DNA of 64,000 nt from Nitrospirota bacterium (GTDB lineage: Bacteria > Nitrospirota > JACRHL01), in the NCBI GenBank assembly GCA_016212085.1, contig JACRHL010000019.1, positions 1 to 64,000 on the forward strand, in the 5' to 3' direction. Each line of letters opens with the position of its first letter. Position 1 is the first letter of the stretch. Positions 42,884-51,778 of the stretch are shown here, piece after piece. The notes under the pieces were generated by a model, which was not told the DNA's origin, made no database searches, and was given only the letters and a program-made list of their open reading frames with translations. The translations under genes and the position numbers were made by a program.

Positions 42884-43094
42884 CCCCATCCCCCTGTGCC
42901 ACGGGCCGTCCGCAAGCGGGCCCCGCGCCACGCGGGGGCCGGCGGCTCCCGCCCCCTGTCCTATCGGCGCGGATGGGGCGCGGCTGAACCATGCCCGTCC
43001 GCGCGGGGCAGGCCCCCCCCGGATTCACCGGCGGCTACGTATTCAACCCACTCATTTCCCAAGGCATTCCCGCCGAAACAAGGGGTGAGGCCAC

Positions 43095-45131
43095 ATGGAC
43101 CATCCCGCACCGCCATACCCCGATGACGCGGAGCGCACGAAGCGCCGCGAGCGCCTGAAGGCCTTCCTGGCGTTCTTCCTGGGCGCCGCCCTGCTCCTGG
43201 GCGCCGTGTCGGCCATGGTCTACTTTCCCGAGGTGGAAAAGGAGCGGGAGCTGCTGCAAGCGGCCCAGTCGCTGCTGGTGAGCCGCCAGGGGGAGGCCAT
43301 CGAGGGCGAGGTGCGGCGCGTGGTGTCCGACCTGATGATCCTCGCCACCAACGAGCAGCTCTACCGGCTGGCGGAGCACGACACCCTGGAAAACCGGTTC
43401 CAGGTGGCCCGGGCGTTCATGGCCTTCTCGGGCTTCAAGGGCGTGTTCGACCAGGTGCGCTTCATCGACAACGACGGGGTGGAGGTGGTGCGGGTGAACA
43501 ACGTGGACGGCTTTCCCGAGCGGGTGCCGGACGACGCGCTCCAGAACAAGTCCCACCGCTACTATTTCAGCGACATCCTCCGCCTGAACGAGAACGAGGT
43601 CTACATCTCGCCGCTGGACCTGAACGTGGAAGACGGCGGAATCGAGCAGCCCATCAATCCGACCATCCGTTTCGCCACCCCGATGTATGATGATCACGGG
43701 GTCCGGCATGGGGTGGTCATGGTCAACTACCGGGGCCGGATCCTGCTGGACAGGCTGGCGGCGGGCGACGACACCGGCGGCCGCCTGATGCTGGTCAACG
43801 CCGAGGGGTATTTCCTCAAGGGCCCCGACGCCGGCGACGAATGGGGGTTCATGATTCCAGACCGCGCCCAGCGCACCATCGGCAACGTGTTCGGCAAGGC
43901 GGGGGAGGCGATCCTGCGCCAGGAGTCGGGCCAGTTCTCCGGCCTCGACGGCCTGTTCACCTTCACCACCGTGCACCCGGTCACGGAAGGGATCATGACC
44001 AGCCTGCGCGGCGCGCCCCGGAGCGCCGACCTGGCGGGCGCCGACGCCTACACCTGGAAACTGGTCTCCCACGTCCCCACCAGCCGCCTGCACCGGGCCG
44101 CCACCGAGCTGCGCAAGCTGATCTGGAACGTCAACGCGCCGCTATTGATGGTGTTCGCCGCCGTCTCCTGGCTGCTGGCCAACGCGCGCATGAAGCGGCT
44201 GCTGGCGGAGGCCCGGCTGCGGGAGTCGGAACTGCGCTTCCGCTCGGTGACCCAGGCCGCCAGCGACGCGATCATCTCCACCGACGGCGCGGGGGCCATC
44301 ACCTCGTGGAACCGCGGGGCGGAGCGGATCTTCGGCTACGGCGAGGCCGAGGCCTTGGGGCAGGACACCGCCATGCTGGTGCCGGAGCCCCTGCGCTCCC
44401 GGCATGTGGACGCCATGGCGCGCCTGGGCCGGGGCGGCGCGCCGTCCATGCTCGGCAAGGTGGTCGAGCTGGAGGGGCTGCGCAAGGACGGCGCCACCTT
44501 CCCCCTCGATATCTCGCTGGCCCGCTGGGAGGCCAACGGCCGCACCTGCTACAGCGGCATCATCCGCGACATCACCGAGCGCAAGCGCATGGAGCGGGAG
44601 CTGGAGCGGCTGGCCATCACCGACGGCCTGACCCAGCTCCACAACCGCGCCCACCTCGACGCCCGCCTGCGGGAGGAATGCGCCCGCGCCAACCGCCACG
44701 GCATCGCCCTGGCGCTGATGATCCTCGACATCGACCATTTCAAGTCCGTCAACGACACCCACGGCCACCAGGCCGGCGACGCCTGCCTGAGCGCCCTGGC
44801 CCGCGCGATCCTGGCCATCGTGCGCACCAGCGACATCGCCGCCCGCTACGGCGGCGAGGAGTTCGCCATCGTCATGCCCCACACCGACGCGGACGGCGCC
44901 CTGACCCTGGCCGAGCGCCTCCGCGCCGCGGCGGAGGGGCTGGAGGTACCCGTGGACGGCGGCGCCACCATCCGGCGCACCCTGTCCATCGGCGTCGCCC
45001 AGCTCGACCCGTTCGGCCGCATGACGCCGGAGGACCTGATCCGCGCCGCCGACCAGGCCCTGTATGCCGCCAAGGAGGCCGGCCGCAACCGGGTCATGCT
45101 GGCCGGCCACGCCCCGGAGGTCCACGCATGA
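43095..45131 (+). CDS. dCache/PAS diguanylate cyclase
   Basis: 678 residues. First membrane helix about 22-44, a large periplasmic double-Cache-like domain (about 45-345, with VRFIDNDGVEVVRVN and YYFSDILRLNENEVYISPLD, typical Cache strands), a second helix (about 348-366), a PAS domain (about 380-500), then GGDEF: ARYGGEEFAIVMP with RTSD five residues upstream as the inhibitory site. It is an active-type cyclase with extracellular ligand sensing. Its stop overlaps the start of a solute-binding lipoprotein gene, which suggests that protein delivers the ligand. Confidence 0.92.
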   Translation: MDHPAPPYPDDAERTKRRERLKAFLAFFLGAALLLGAVSAMVYFPEVEKERELLQAAQSLLVSRQGEAIEGEVRRVVSDLMILATNEQLYRLAEHDTLENRFQVARAFMAFSGFKGVFDQVRFIDNDGVEVVRVNNVDGFPERVPDDALQNKSHRYYFSDILRLNENEVYISPLDLNVEDGGIEQPINPTIRFATPMYDDHGVRHGVVMVNYRGRILLDRLAAGDDTGGRLMLVNAEGYFLKGPDAGDEWGFMIPDRAQRTIGNVFGKAGEAILRQESGQFSGLDGLFTFTTVHPVTEGIMTSLRGAPRSADLAGADAYTWKLVSHVPTSRLHRAATELRKLIWNVNAPLLMVFAAVSWLLANARMKRLLAEARLRESELRFRSVTQAASDAIISTDGAGAITSWNRGAERIFGYGEAEALGQDTAMLVPEPLRSRHVDAMARLGRGGAPSMLGKVVELEGLRKDGATFPLDISLARWEANGRTCYSGIIRDITERKRMERELERLAITDGLTQLHNRAHLDARLREECARANRHGIALALMILDIDHFKSVNDTHGHQAGDACLSALARAILAIVRTSDIAARYGGEEFAIVMPHTDADGALTLAERLRAAAEGLEVPVDGGATIRRTLSIGVAQLDPFGRMTPEDLIRAADQALYAAKEAGRNRVMLAGHAPEVHA

Positions 45132-46120
45132 AACGCCCGCGCGCGCTGCTTGCCGCCCTGCTGTGCGCGGCCGCCCTGCTTACCGCCTGCGTCCGCGCCG
45201 CGCCGCAGCCGCCCCTGCGCATCGGCACCATCACCTGGCCCGGCTACGAGCCCCTGTACCTGGCCGGCGAGGTCGGCAAACTGACGCCGCAGACGGCGCA
45301 GGTCACCCGCTTCCTGTCCAGCACCCAGGTGCTGCAAGCCTTCAAGGCGGGGCAGATCGACGCCGCCGGCATCACCCTCGACGAGGCCATGCTGCTGCTG
45401 GACCAGGGGGCCGACCCCCGCGTGGTGCTGGTGCTGGACGTGTCGAACGGGGCGGACGCCCTGCTCGCCAAGCCCGGCACGCAAACCCTCGCCGACCTGA
45501 AGGGCAAGCGCGTGGGCGTGGAGGAAACGGCCCTGGGCGCCTACATGCTGGCGCGCATCCTCGAAACGGCGGACCTGCGGCCGGCCGACATCACCCCCGT
45601 GCACGTGGAGGCGAACACCCACGTGGCGGCCTTCCACGCCGGCCAGGTCGACGCGGTGGTCACCTTCGAGCCCATGCGCACGGCGCTCATGGCCGGCGGC
45701 GCGGTGGAGCTGTTCAACAGCGCCCAGATCCCCGGCGAGGTGGTGGACGTGCTGGTGGTGCGGGCCGACGTGCTGAAGAGCCGCCCCGGCCAGGTGGCCG
45801 ACGTGGTGCGCGCCTGGTTCGCCACCCTCAATTTCATGGCCCAGAAGCCCGACCAGGCGGCGCGGGTGATGGCGGTCGCCATGCACCTGACCACCCCGCA
45901 GCTCAGGGCCACCTACGACCTGGTGCACCTGCCCGACCGCGACGAGAACGTGCGGATGCTCATCGGCGGCCCGGGCATGCCCAAGCTGGCCGCCACCGCC
46001 ACGCGCCTGCACCGGACCATGCGCGCCAACCACCTGACCGGCTCCAGCCTGGACGCCCACCAGCTCCTCTCCGTCCCCCGCCACGGCCACCCCCTGCTGG
46101 CGGCCGACACCCCCGAATAG
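45128..46120 (+). CDS. ABC-type substrate-binding lipoprotein (NrtA/SsuA/TauA-like)
   Basis: 330 residues with a lipobox, LLTAC (Cys about 21). The mature protein has the type-II periplasmic binding fold of the nitrate/sulfonate/taurine group: LRIGTITWPGYEPLYLA, VLQAFKAGQIDAAGITLDE, LADLKGKRVGVEETALGAYM, FHAGQVDAVVTFEP and PGQVADVVRAWFATLNFM. No permease or ATPase gene is near. ATGA overlap with the cyclase makes a sensor-delivery role more likely than transport. Confidence 0.88.
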   Translation: MKRPRALLAALLCAAALLTACVRAAPQPPLRIGTITWPGYEPLYLAGEVGKLTPQTAQVTRFLSSTQVLQAFKAGQIDAAGITLDEAMLLLDQGADPRVVLVLDVSNGADALLAKPGTQTLADLKGKRVGVEETALGAYMLARILETADLRPADITPVHVEANTHVAAFHAGQVDAVVTFEPMRTALMAGGAVELFNSAQIPGEVVDVLVVRADVLKSRPGQVADVVRAWFATLNFMAQKPDQAARVMAVAMHLTTPQLRATYDLVHLPDRDENVRMLIGGPGMPKLAATATRLHRTMRANHLTGSSLDAHQLLSVPRHGHPLLAADTPE

Positions 46121-46204
46121 ACGGCGGTTTCCCCCGCCGCGCCGGTTTGGTGTATCGTGCCGCGAACGTGGCACGGGCATTTCCGCGCCGGGCGGGAGGT
46201 GGCG

Positions 46205-47074
46205 ATGGGCGAAGGCAAGCCGCAGCGGACGGGGTTTCTGGCCAAGGCAGGGGCGCGCCTGAAGGCATGGATCGCCCGGATCGCGCCCCGCTCCGAGCGG
46301 GAGCGGCGGACCCTGCTCGGGTTCGCCATCATGTTCCTGCTCGCCACCCTGTGGCTGGCGTGGAAGGCCCCGGACCAGGCCGCCGAATCCATCTGGGCCT
46401 TCCTGGCCGCCACCGTGGCCCTGGTGGTGGTGGCCGCCATCGACCCCACGTCCATTCTCAAGTTTTGGGCCGGAAGGGACGGCTTTGGTTTCGAACGGCA
46501 CAAAGTCTCTCCCGAGGAGGCGAACAAGATCGCCGATCTCGCCGCGAGCGACCAACCGAGCCCAGCGCAGCGGCAGGAACTCGAGAATTTCGCGAACACG
46601 GCACAAAAACGCCCGGAATCCCAGCGCGCCCCGGAGGATTTCCTGCTTCTGGCTACATCGAAACAGCGAGCGGGTGACGCAGAGGGTGCCTTGCACTTGG
46701 CGCGGACCGGACTTGACCTCAACCCGGAAAGTCCGCGCACCCGCGCCGCCCTGCTCAACCTGCTTGGCGCCGCGTACGCCGACCTGGGCAACGACGCGCT
46801 AGCCGAGGCCCGCTACCGCGCCGCCATGGCGGCGGACCCCACCTTCCCATGGCCCCACAACAACCTGGGCGTCCGGCTGGCCACGCTGGGCCGCCACGCC
46901 GAGGCCGAGGCGGAATTCCGCGAGGCCATCCGCATCGATCCGCAAAACGCCATGGCCCACAACAACCTGGGGGTGCTGCTGCTGGCCAAGTTGGGCCGCG
47001 CGGACGAGGCCCAAACACACCTCGACATCGCGGAACGGTTGCGGGGGGCCGTCCCGCCGCCCCCCACCCAATAG
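46205..47074 (+). CDS. Membrane-anchored TPR protein
   Basis: 289 residues. Two membrane helices (about 36-55 and 60-80), a linker, then tetratricopeptide repeats from about 150 (LLNLLGAAYADLGNDALAEA, NNLGVRLATLGRHAEAEAEF, NNLGVLLLAKLGRADEAQTH). TPRs mediate protein binding. The partner is unknown. The stop codon TAG touches the first base of repeat A copy 4. I chose the ATG at 46205 after GGCGGGAGG. Confidence 0.82.
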   Translation: MGEGKPQRTGFLAKAGARLKAWIARIAPRSERERRTLLGFAIMFLLATLWLAWKAPDQAAESIWAFLAATVALVVVAAIDPTSILKFWAGRDGFGFERHKVSPEEANKIADLAASDQPSPAQRQELENFANTAQKRPESQRAPEDFLLLATSKQRAGDAEGALHLARTGLDLNPESPRTRAALLNLLGAAYADLGNDALAEARYRAAMAADPTFPWPHNNLGVRLATLGRHAEAEAEFREAIRIDPQNAMAHNNLGVLLLAKLGRADEAQTHLDIAERLRGAVPPPPTQ

Positions 47075-47240
47075 GCATCTCTCAAAACCGTCGCGAGCGG
47101 TCCCTAGTTGTGCAAGGCGCCCCGAGCGGAGCGGCACCGTTACGCCGCGCAGAACTCAAGACCTATCATGGTGATAGGCGAGGGTTCAAGCACCGCCCAA
47201 CGCAGCAATCGGACCGCGCAGCAGGTTTTGAGAGGTGCCC
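47074..47240 (+). repeat. Palindromic repeat element A, copy 4 (long form)
   Basis: 167 bp. Starts GGCATCTCTCAAAACC and ends GGTTTTGAGAGGTGCCC. The central hairpin is perfect here: CCTATCA TGG TGATAGG. It fills the gap between the convergent TPR and methyltransferase genes almost exactly, so it may act as a bidirectional end-of-transcript structure. Confidence 0.9.
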
Positions 47241-47250
47241 CGATAATCCC

Positions 47251-48078
47251 CTACGGCTTCTCCGCCAGCAGGTAGACCCGGTGGAACACCAGGTCCACCC
47301 GGCCGTCGGTGGCCTGTTCCGTCAGGGCGTCGTGGACGATGCGGCGCACGGCGGCCGCGTAGCCGCGCGGCAGGTGCATGGGGTAGCAGTCGGGGTTCAG
47401 GTAGGCGGCGGCGGCGCCGCTGTCGAACACCCCCAGCGCCTCCCCGGCGGCGTAGCCCGCCATGGCCATCTCCATGCGCGCCGCCGCCACCTTGAACCCC
47501 TGCCCCTCGAACAGGGCGCGGTAGTCCTGGGCGCTCTCCAGCAGCGTCCACGGGCTGACGAAGCGGGCAAAGATGGGGCCGGTCTGGCGGTCCCTGGCCA
47601 CCCGCTCCATGGCGCGGGCGAAGTTGGGGCAGTAGCGCGCCGTGGCCGGCGCCTGCACCGCCATGCGGCCGCCGGGGCGGAGCGCCCGGTGGCACGCCGC
47701 CAGGGCCGGTTCCGCCGGCTTCATCCACTGCAACGCCGAGTTGCAAAAGATGCGGTCGAAGGCCGCCACGTCGTCCAGCCCGGCGGCGCTTGCCTGGCGG
47801 AAGGCGATGTCGTGCCCGGCGTACACCCGGCGCGCCTCGCCGATCATGCCTGCCGCGGCGTCCACCCCGGTCACCGGGCCGTCGGTCAGTTCGCGGATTT
47901 TCGCGGTCAGGTGGCCGGGGCCGCAGCCCAGGTCCAGCACCGCGTCGTGCGGGCCGATGCCCAGCAGATCGAACAGTTGCGCGGCGGCGCGCTGCTGCAC
48001 CCGCGCCCGCGCCACATAGTGCGGGGCGATGGCGCCAAAATCGGCGCCGCCCGCACCGGGATCGGTCGTGTCGTTCAT
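47251..48078 (-). CDS. Class I SAM-dependent methyltransferase (BioC/UbiE-like)
   Basis: 275 residues. SAM motif I VLDLGCGPGHLTAKI (about 50), motif II region VTGVDAAAGMIGEA and post-motif FDRIFCNSALQWM, the block seen in trans-aconitate and malonyl-carrier methyltransferases such as Tam and BioC. LRPGGRMAVQ follows. The substrate cannot be assigned and no biotin genes are near. The ATG at 48078 follows GAGGGAC. Confidence 0.82.
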   Translation of the reverse strand: MNDTTDPGAGGADFGAIAPHYVARARVQQRAAAQLFDLLGIGPHDAVLDLGCGPGHLTAKIRELTDGPVTGVDAAAGMIGEARRVYAGHDIAFRQASAAGLDDVAAFDRIFCNSALQWMKPAEPALAACHRALRPGGRMAVQAPATARYCPNFARAMERVARDRQTGPIFARFVSPWTLLESAQDYRALFEGQGFKVAAARMEMAMAGYAAGEALGVFDSGAAAAYLNPDCYPMHLPRGYAAAVRRIVHDALTEQATDGRVDLVFHRVYLLAEKP

Positions 48079-48197
48079 GTCCCTCATCATTCCCCCATGC
48101 ACGGCCAGCGGTGGCCGGGACCGCGCGGATACACATTCAATTCCGCGCGGCCCTCCCCCCTGACTTCTATCTTGACGGGTCGCGGGCTAAAAAGCCA

Positions 48198-49862
48198 TCA
48201 CAGCGCCCGGTTCACCGCCGCCAGCAATGCCAGCAGCGCCGCGCGGGTGATGTCCGCGTCCACCCCCGCGCCCAGGGTGGCCGGGCCGTCCCCCAGCCGC
48301 GCGGTCACCAGGGCCAGGGCGGTGGCGTCGGCGCCGGTGCCCAGGGCCTGCTCGCGGTAGTCGTCCACCACCGGCGTCACCCCCAGCACGCCCGCCAGGG
48401 CGTCGGCGAAGGCCGCCACCGGGCCCGCGCCGTGGCCGCTCACGGTCACGGTCCGCCCGTTCCGGGAAAGGGATGCGTCGATGCGCACCCGCCCCGGCCC
48501 CGCCTCCGCCGCCGTGTGGCGCCGGGGGCCCATGGCCCAAGGCGCGCGCACGTTCACATAGGCGGCGGAGAACAGCTCCCAGATGCCGTCCGCGTCCAGC
48601 TCGGTGCCGCTTGGGTCGGTGGCCTGCTTCACGCGGGCGCCCAGGTCGATCTGCCACGGCCGGGGCAGATCGATGCCGCGCCCGCGCTCCAGCAGAAACG
48701 CCGCGCCGCCCTTGCCCGACTGGCTGTTGACGCGCACCACCGCCTTGTAGTCGCGCCCCACGTCGGCGGGGTCGATGGGCAGATACGGCACGCGCCACGG
48801 CGCCCCCTGCGCCTGGGCGGCGAGGCCCTTGCGGATGGCGTCCTGGTGCGAGCCCGAAAAGGCCGTGAACACCAGCTCCCCCGCATAGGGGTGGCGCGGG
48901 TGCACGCCGATGCCCGTGCACCCGGCGGCGATGGCGGCGATGCGGTCCACGTCGGCCACCTCCAAGCCCGGGTCGATGCCCTGGGTGTGCAGGTTGAGGG
49001 CCAGGGTCACGATGTCCACGTTGCCGGTGCGCTCGCCGTTGCCGAACAGGGTCCCCTCCACCCGCTGCGCCCCCGCCATCATGGCCAGCTCGGCGGCGGC
49101 CACCGCCGTGCCCCGGTCGTTGTGGGGATGGACCGACAGGATCACCGCGTCGCGCCGGGCGATGTGCCGTGCGAGCCACTCCACCTGGTCGGCGAACACG
49201 TTGGGGGTGGCCATCTCCACCGTGGCGGGCAGGTTGACGATGGCGGGGCGGTCCGCCGTGGGGCGCCACACGTCGAGCACCGCGTTCACCACGTGGGCGG
49301 CAAAGTCCGGCTCGGTGCCGGTAAAACTCTCCGGCGAGTACTCGAACACCCACTCGGTGCCCGGATGGCGCGCCGCCTCCTCCGCCATCCAGCGGGCGCC
49401 CCGCACGGCCAGGGCGGTCACCTGCTCCCGGTCCATGCCGAACACCACCTCGCGCTGCACGGTGGAGGTGCTGTTATACAGGTGCACGATGGCGCGCCGG
49501 GCCCCGGCCAGCGCCTCGAAGGTGCGGCGGATGTGCGGCTGGCGCGCCGGGGTGAGCACCTGGACGGTCACGCCGTCCGGGATCAGCCCGCCGTCGATCA
49601 ACTGGCGGACGAAGCCGTATTCCGTGTCCGACGCGGACGGGAAGCCCACCTCGATCTGCCCGAACCCCATGTCCACCAGCAGGTCCCACATGCGGCGCTT
49701 CTTGGCCGCGTCCATGGGCGTCACCAGCGCCTGGTTGCCGTCGCGCAGGTCCACGCTGCACCAGGCCGGGGCGTGGGTGATGGCGCGGGACGGCCACCGC
49801 CGGTCCGCCAACGCCACGGGGGGGAAGGGGGTGTACTTGTCAGCTGCCGTGTGAACGGTCAT
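48198..49862 (-). CDS. leuA: 2-isopropylmalate synthase
   Basis: 554 residues, the size and layout of the second LeuA type. First enzyme of leucine synthesis, condensing 2-oxoisovalerate with acetyl-CoA. Motifs: CSVDLRDGNQALVTPMD (catalytic and metal region, about 35), SVHPHNDRGTAVAAAEL (metal His pair), GTLFGNGERTGNVDIVTLAL and the C-terminal regulatory LeuA dimer domain (about 430-554) for leucine feedback. The ATG at 49862 (MTVHTAADKYTPF) is preceded by CGGGAGACG. Confidence 0.95.
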   Translation of the reverse strand: MTVHTAADKYTPFPPVALADRRWPSRAITHAPAWCSVDLRDGNQALVTPMDAAKKRRMWDLLVDMGFGQIEVGFPSASDTEYGFVRQLIDGGLIPDGVTVQVLTPARQPHIRRTFEALAGARRAIVHLYNSTSTVQREVVFGMDREQVTALAVRGARWMAEEAARHPGTEWVFEYSPESFTGTEPDFAAHVVNAVLDVWRPTADRPAIVNLPATVEMATPNVFADQVEWLARHIARRDAVILSVHPHNDRGTAVAAAELAMMAGAQRVEGTLFGNGERTGNVDIVTLALNLHTQGIDPGLEVADVDRIAAIAAGCTGIGVHPRHPYAGELVFTAFSGSHQDAIRKGLAAQAQGAPWRVPYLPIDPADVGRDYKAVVRVNSQSGKGGAAFLLERGRGIDLPRPWQIDLGARVKQATDPSGTELDADGIWELFSAAYVNVRAPWAMGPRRHTAAEAGPGRVRIDASLSRNGRTVTVSGHGAGPVAAFADALAGVLGVTPVVDDYREQALGTGADATALALVTARLGDGPATLGAGVDADITRAALLALLAAVNRAL

Positions 49863-50287
49863 GGGTCGTCTCCCGAAAAACTGCGTTGAAGGGGCGGCAG
49901 GGAAAGGCCGCCGGGCACCGCGTGCGGTCCTAGGCCCGGCGACCGCCGCGCAGTCGCACAAGCGCGCAAAGCGGCGCCGTTGCGGTGTGGGAGACGATTC
50001 GGTTGTGCGGATTGGAAATCATGGGACGTGAACCCCGCCTGTCGTAGCCAAAAAACCCCAGCGCGCGCCCGGCTCCCCCGCCTTCAGGAGGCCGGGCAGC
50101 TCAGTCGCGACAGGGGCAGGGCCACGATGCGTGGTGCGGGGAACATGCAGGCAATGTTACCGGCGGCCGGCCGGTCCGTCAAATCGGGGAAGTTCCCCAT
50201 GCAGGGGGGGCAGACGGTGGAGGGGAACAGCATCGGGAGTTCCCCACGCGGGCGGTGCGGGAGACGAGCGGAACGGCCCCACCGCCG
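49863..50287. promoter_or_regulatory. leuA upstream region with hairpins and palindromes
   Basis: About 425 bp without a supported gene. On the minus strand, reading towards leuA, a GC-rich hairpin (arms GCCCGGCCTCC and GGGGAGCCGGGC, 50068-50098) is followed within about 10 bases by GGGGTTTTTT, a terminator-like shape. After it, a short frame starting ATG at 50021 encodes about 30 residues with no run of leucines. On the plus strand are GGGGAAGTTCCCC (50187-50199) and GGGGAAC..GTTCCCC (50222-50245). This could be a conditional terminator ahead of leuA. The mechanism is not clear. Confidence 0.4.
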
Positions 50288-50372
50288 CGCGCCCTGCCCG
50301 GCGGCGCGTCCTACCCGATAGCCCGCGCTACCCGGCGGCGCGCCCTATCCGGTGGCTTGCCCTACCCGGCGG
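50288..50372 (+). repeat. Five tandem 17-bp repeats
   Basis: Units close to CGCGCCCTACCCGGCGG at 50288, 50305, 50322, 50339 and 50356, each exactly 17 bases, with a partial sixth unit. The array runs into the 3' end of the membrane-protein gene (stop at 50362), so the last codons of that gene are repeat-derived. Confidence 0.75.
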
Positions 50373-50781
50373 CGCGCACCCGCCGCGCGCGGGCGGCGAC
50401 GAGGTGGCCGAGGAATCCGCCGGCCAGCGCCACCGCCACCGCCAGGACCACCGCCTGCAACTGCTGGGGCGTGCCCTGGCCGATGCCGTCCTCGATCAAA
50501 TACCACGGGGCGGTAAAGACGACGGCGAACAGCACCATGGCCGCCGCATAACTGCCCCACACCCGCCCCGTGGGCAGCTCGCGCATCCACCGGCAGGTGC
50601 CGAACACGGCCACGAAGCCCCCCACCAGCGGCCCCGCGGTGAGCGCCCCCCACGCCAGCACAATCCCCACCCCACCATTGGGCCCCACGGCCAGCGACCC
50701 GGCGGTGAGCAACCCGGCCACGATGGACCACGCCACCACGAACAGGGTGAGAGAGAGGGCGGCGGCGCCGATGTGTTTCAT
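50362..50781 (-). CDS. Four-helix membrane protein of unknown function
   Basis: 139 residues from the ATG at 50781 (MKHIGAAALSLTLFVVAWSI), preceded by AGGAGCCC. Four hydrophobic segments: about 5-25, 38-60, 75-95 and 108-128. The arrangement resembles small YrzE/TIGR04086-like or DUF membrane proteins, without a safe match. A longer frame from 50844 is less likely. Confidence 0.7.
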   Translation of the reverse strand: MKHIGAAALSLTLFVVAWSIVAGLLTAGSLAVGPNGGVGIVLAWGALTAGPLVGGFVAVFGTCRWMRELPTGRVWGSYAAAMVLFAVVFTAPWYLIEDGIGQGTPQQLQAVVLAVAVALAGGFLGHLVAARARRVRAAG

Positions 50782-50876
50782 GAGGGCTCCTGACAGCTGA
50801 TTGACCGCCACATTATAGCTGCGGGCGGCACAACCTTCACCCAAGGCGCCCTAAACGGCATTGCCATTCAGAGTAG

Positions 50877-51590
50877 TTAGAACGGGTCAACTTCCTCTTT
50901 CCGAAAGAACGCGAGTCTTGCGATGATTTGTTCGAGGCTCCATTTAGGATCGACAAAGCTGACGTGCTGAGATCTGGAAGAATTATCAGTGATCGCTTTG
51001 AATTCGGAGATTTCCCCTTCTGGACACAGAACGATATATGTAAATGGAAAGAAAAAATCGCCATTTACGCGCCACTCTCTTTCCCACCAAAACTCTTTTT
51101 TGTAGTTACCTCCCTGCGTTCCCATTTGTTCGAAAAACGGGCTTAGCTTGGCTATTGTACTATCGTTAAACGCGTGAATTTTAATTGCGTCATCAATCAG
51201 CTGATCAATATATTTTGTCAGCCAGTTATGACCAGGAGTAATATCCACGTACCATACGGGATTCACACCTGCCATTCGGCCCTGTTTCTTAGTAATCGCA
51301 ACACCATACGATTCAAAGGAACACTGACGGCCTTTAATATCTCCAACCAAAAGTGACACATGCTCCAAGGGGGTTTCCGTAAATGAGACGCACTTCTGAG
51401 AACTAGTGTCTATTCCAGACTTTGTCAGTCTTTTTACAGCCTGTCCCATTGGCGATCCGGCAACTAGTTTCTCTTGCTCCAGAATGTCCTTTAATCGTTC
51501 CTTTCCCGAGACGCCGCCTTTGTTTCGAGTTAAATGAACAAGGAAAGTCGAAAGGTCGGTTCGCCTTGCTAGAACATCTTCGACACGCAC
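50877..51590 (-). CDS. AbiGi-like abortive-infection protein
   Basis: 237 residues. Blocks resembling the AbiGi family (the antitoxin half of type IV abortive-infection pairs in other bacteria): DLSTFLVHLTRNKGG (about 12), KCVSFTETPLEHVS (about 65), SYGVAITKKQGRMAGVNPVWY (about 93) and FWWEREWRVNGDF (about 165). It is much richer in A and T than its neighbours and uses AT-ending codons, so it was acquired by transfer. No AbiGii-type partner lies beside it: the flanks are a membrane protein and a DNA glycosylase. The identification is from memory of family motifs. Confidence 0.6.
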   Translation of the reverse strand: MRVEDVLARRTDLSTFLVHLTRNKGGVSGKERLKDILEQEKLVAGSPMGQAVKRLTKSGIDTSSQKCVSFTETPLEHVSLLVGDIKGRQCSFESYGVAITKKQGRMAGVNPVWYVDITPGHNWLTKYIDQLIDDAIKIHAFNDSTIAKLSPFFEQMGTQGGNYKKEFWWEREWRVNGDFFFPFTYIVLCPEGEISEFKAITDNSSRSQHVSFVDPKWSLEQIIARLAFFRKEEVDPF

Positions 51591-51724
51591 GGTGTACTTC
51601 CCCCTTACCTAGGCGGTCCTGTTGTTCATGATTAAGCCGAGCCGTTACATTTTGTCAGCATCGTTGGAAATCCCCGCGAAGCCCAACTCCCGGCCCGCCA
51701 TGAGGCGCCCGCGTCCGTCAGCCG

Positions 51725-51752
51725 TTGGGCTTCACTGCGTTCAGCGCCAACC
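51725..51752. repeat. Short GTTGGGCTTC..GCCAAC inverted repeat
   Basis: GTTGGGCTTCACTGCG and TTCAGCGCCAAC form an imperfect hairpin in the spacer between the AbiGi-like and glycosylase genes. It is of the kind often dispersed in proteobacterial genomes. Only one copy is seen here. Confidence 0.4.
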
Positions 51753-51778
51753 TACCGGAGCGGCCCCGGCGGGATCCA

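Noticed and set aside
47074-47240. Coding sequence in element A (recurrent IGEG..STAQ..NR peptide)
   Set aside because: The same peptide recurs only because the DNA repeat recurs. Frames differ between copies and lack starts.
49880-50120. T-box riboswitch for leuA
   Set aside because: The T-box core (AGGGTGGNACCGCG) is not present on the leuA strand. A partly similar GGGCACCGCG lies on the opposite strand only.
50288-50372. CRISPR array
   Set aside because: 17-bp units are contiguous with no spacers, and there are no cas genes.
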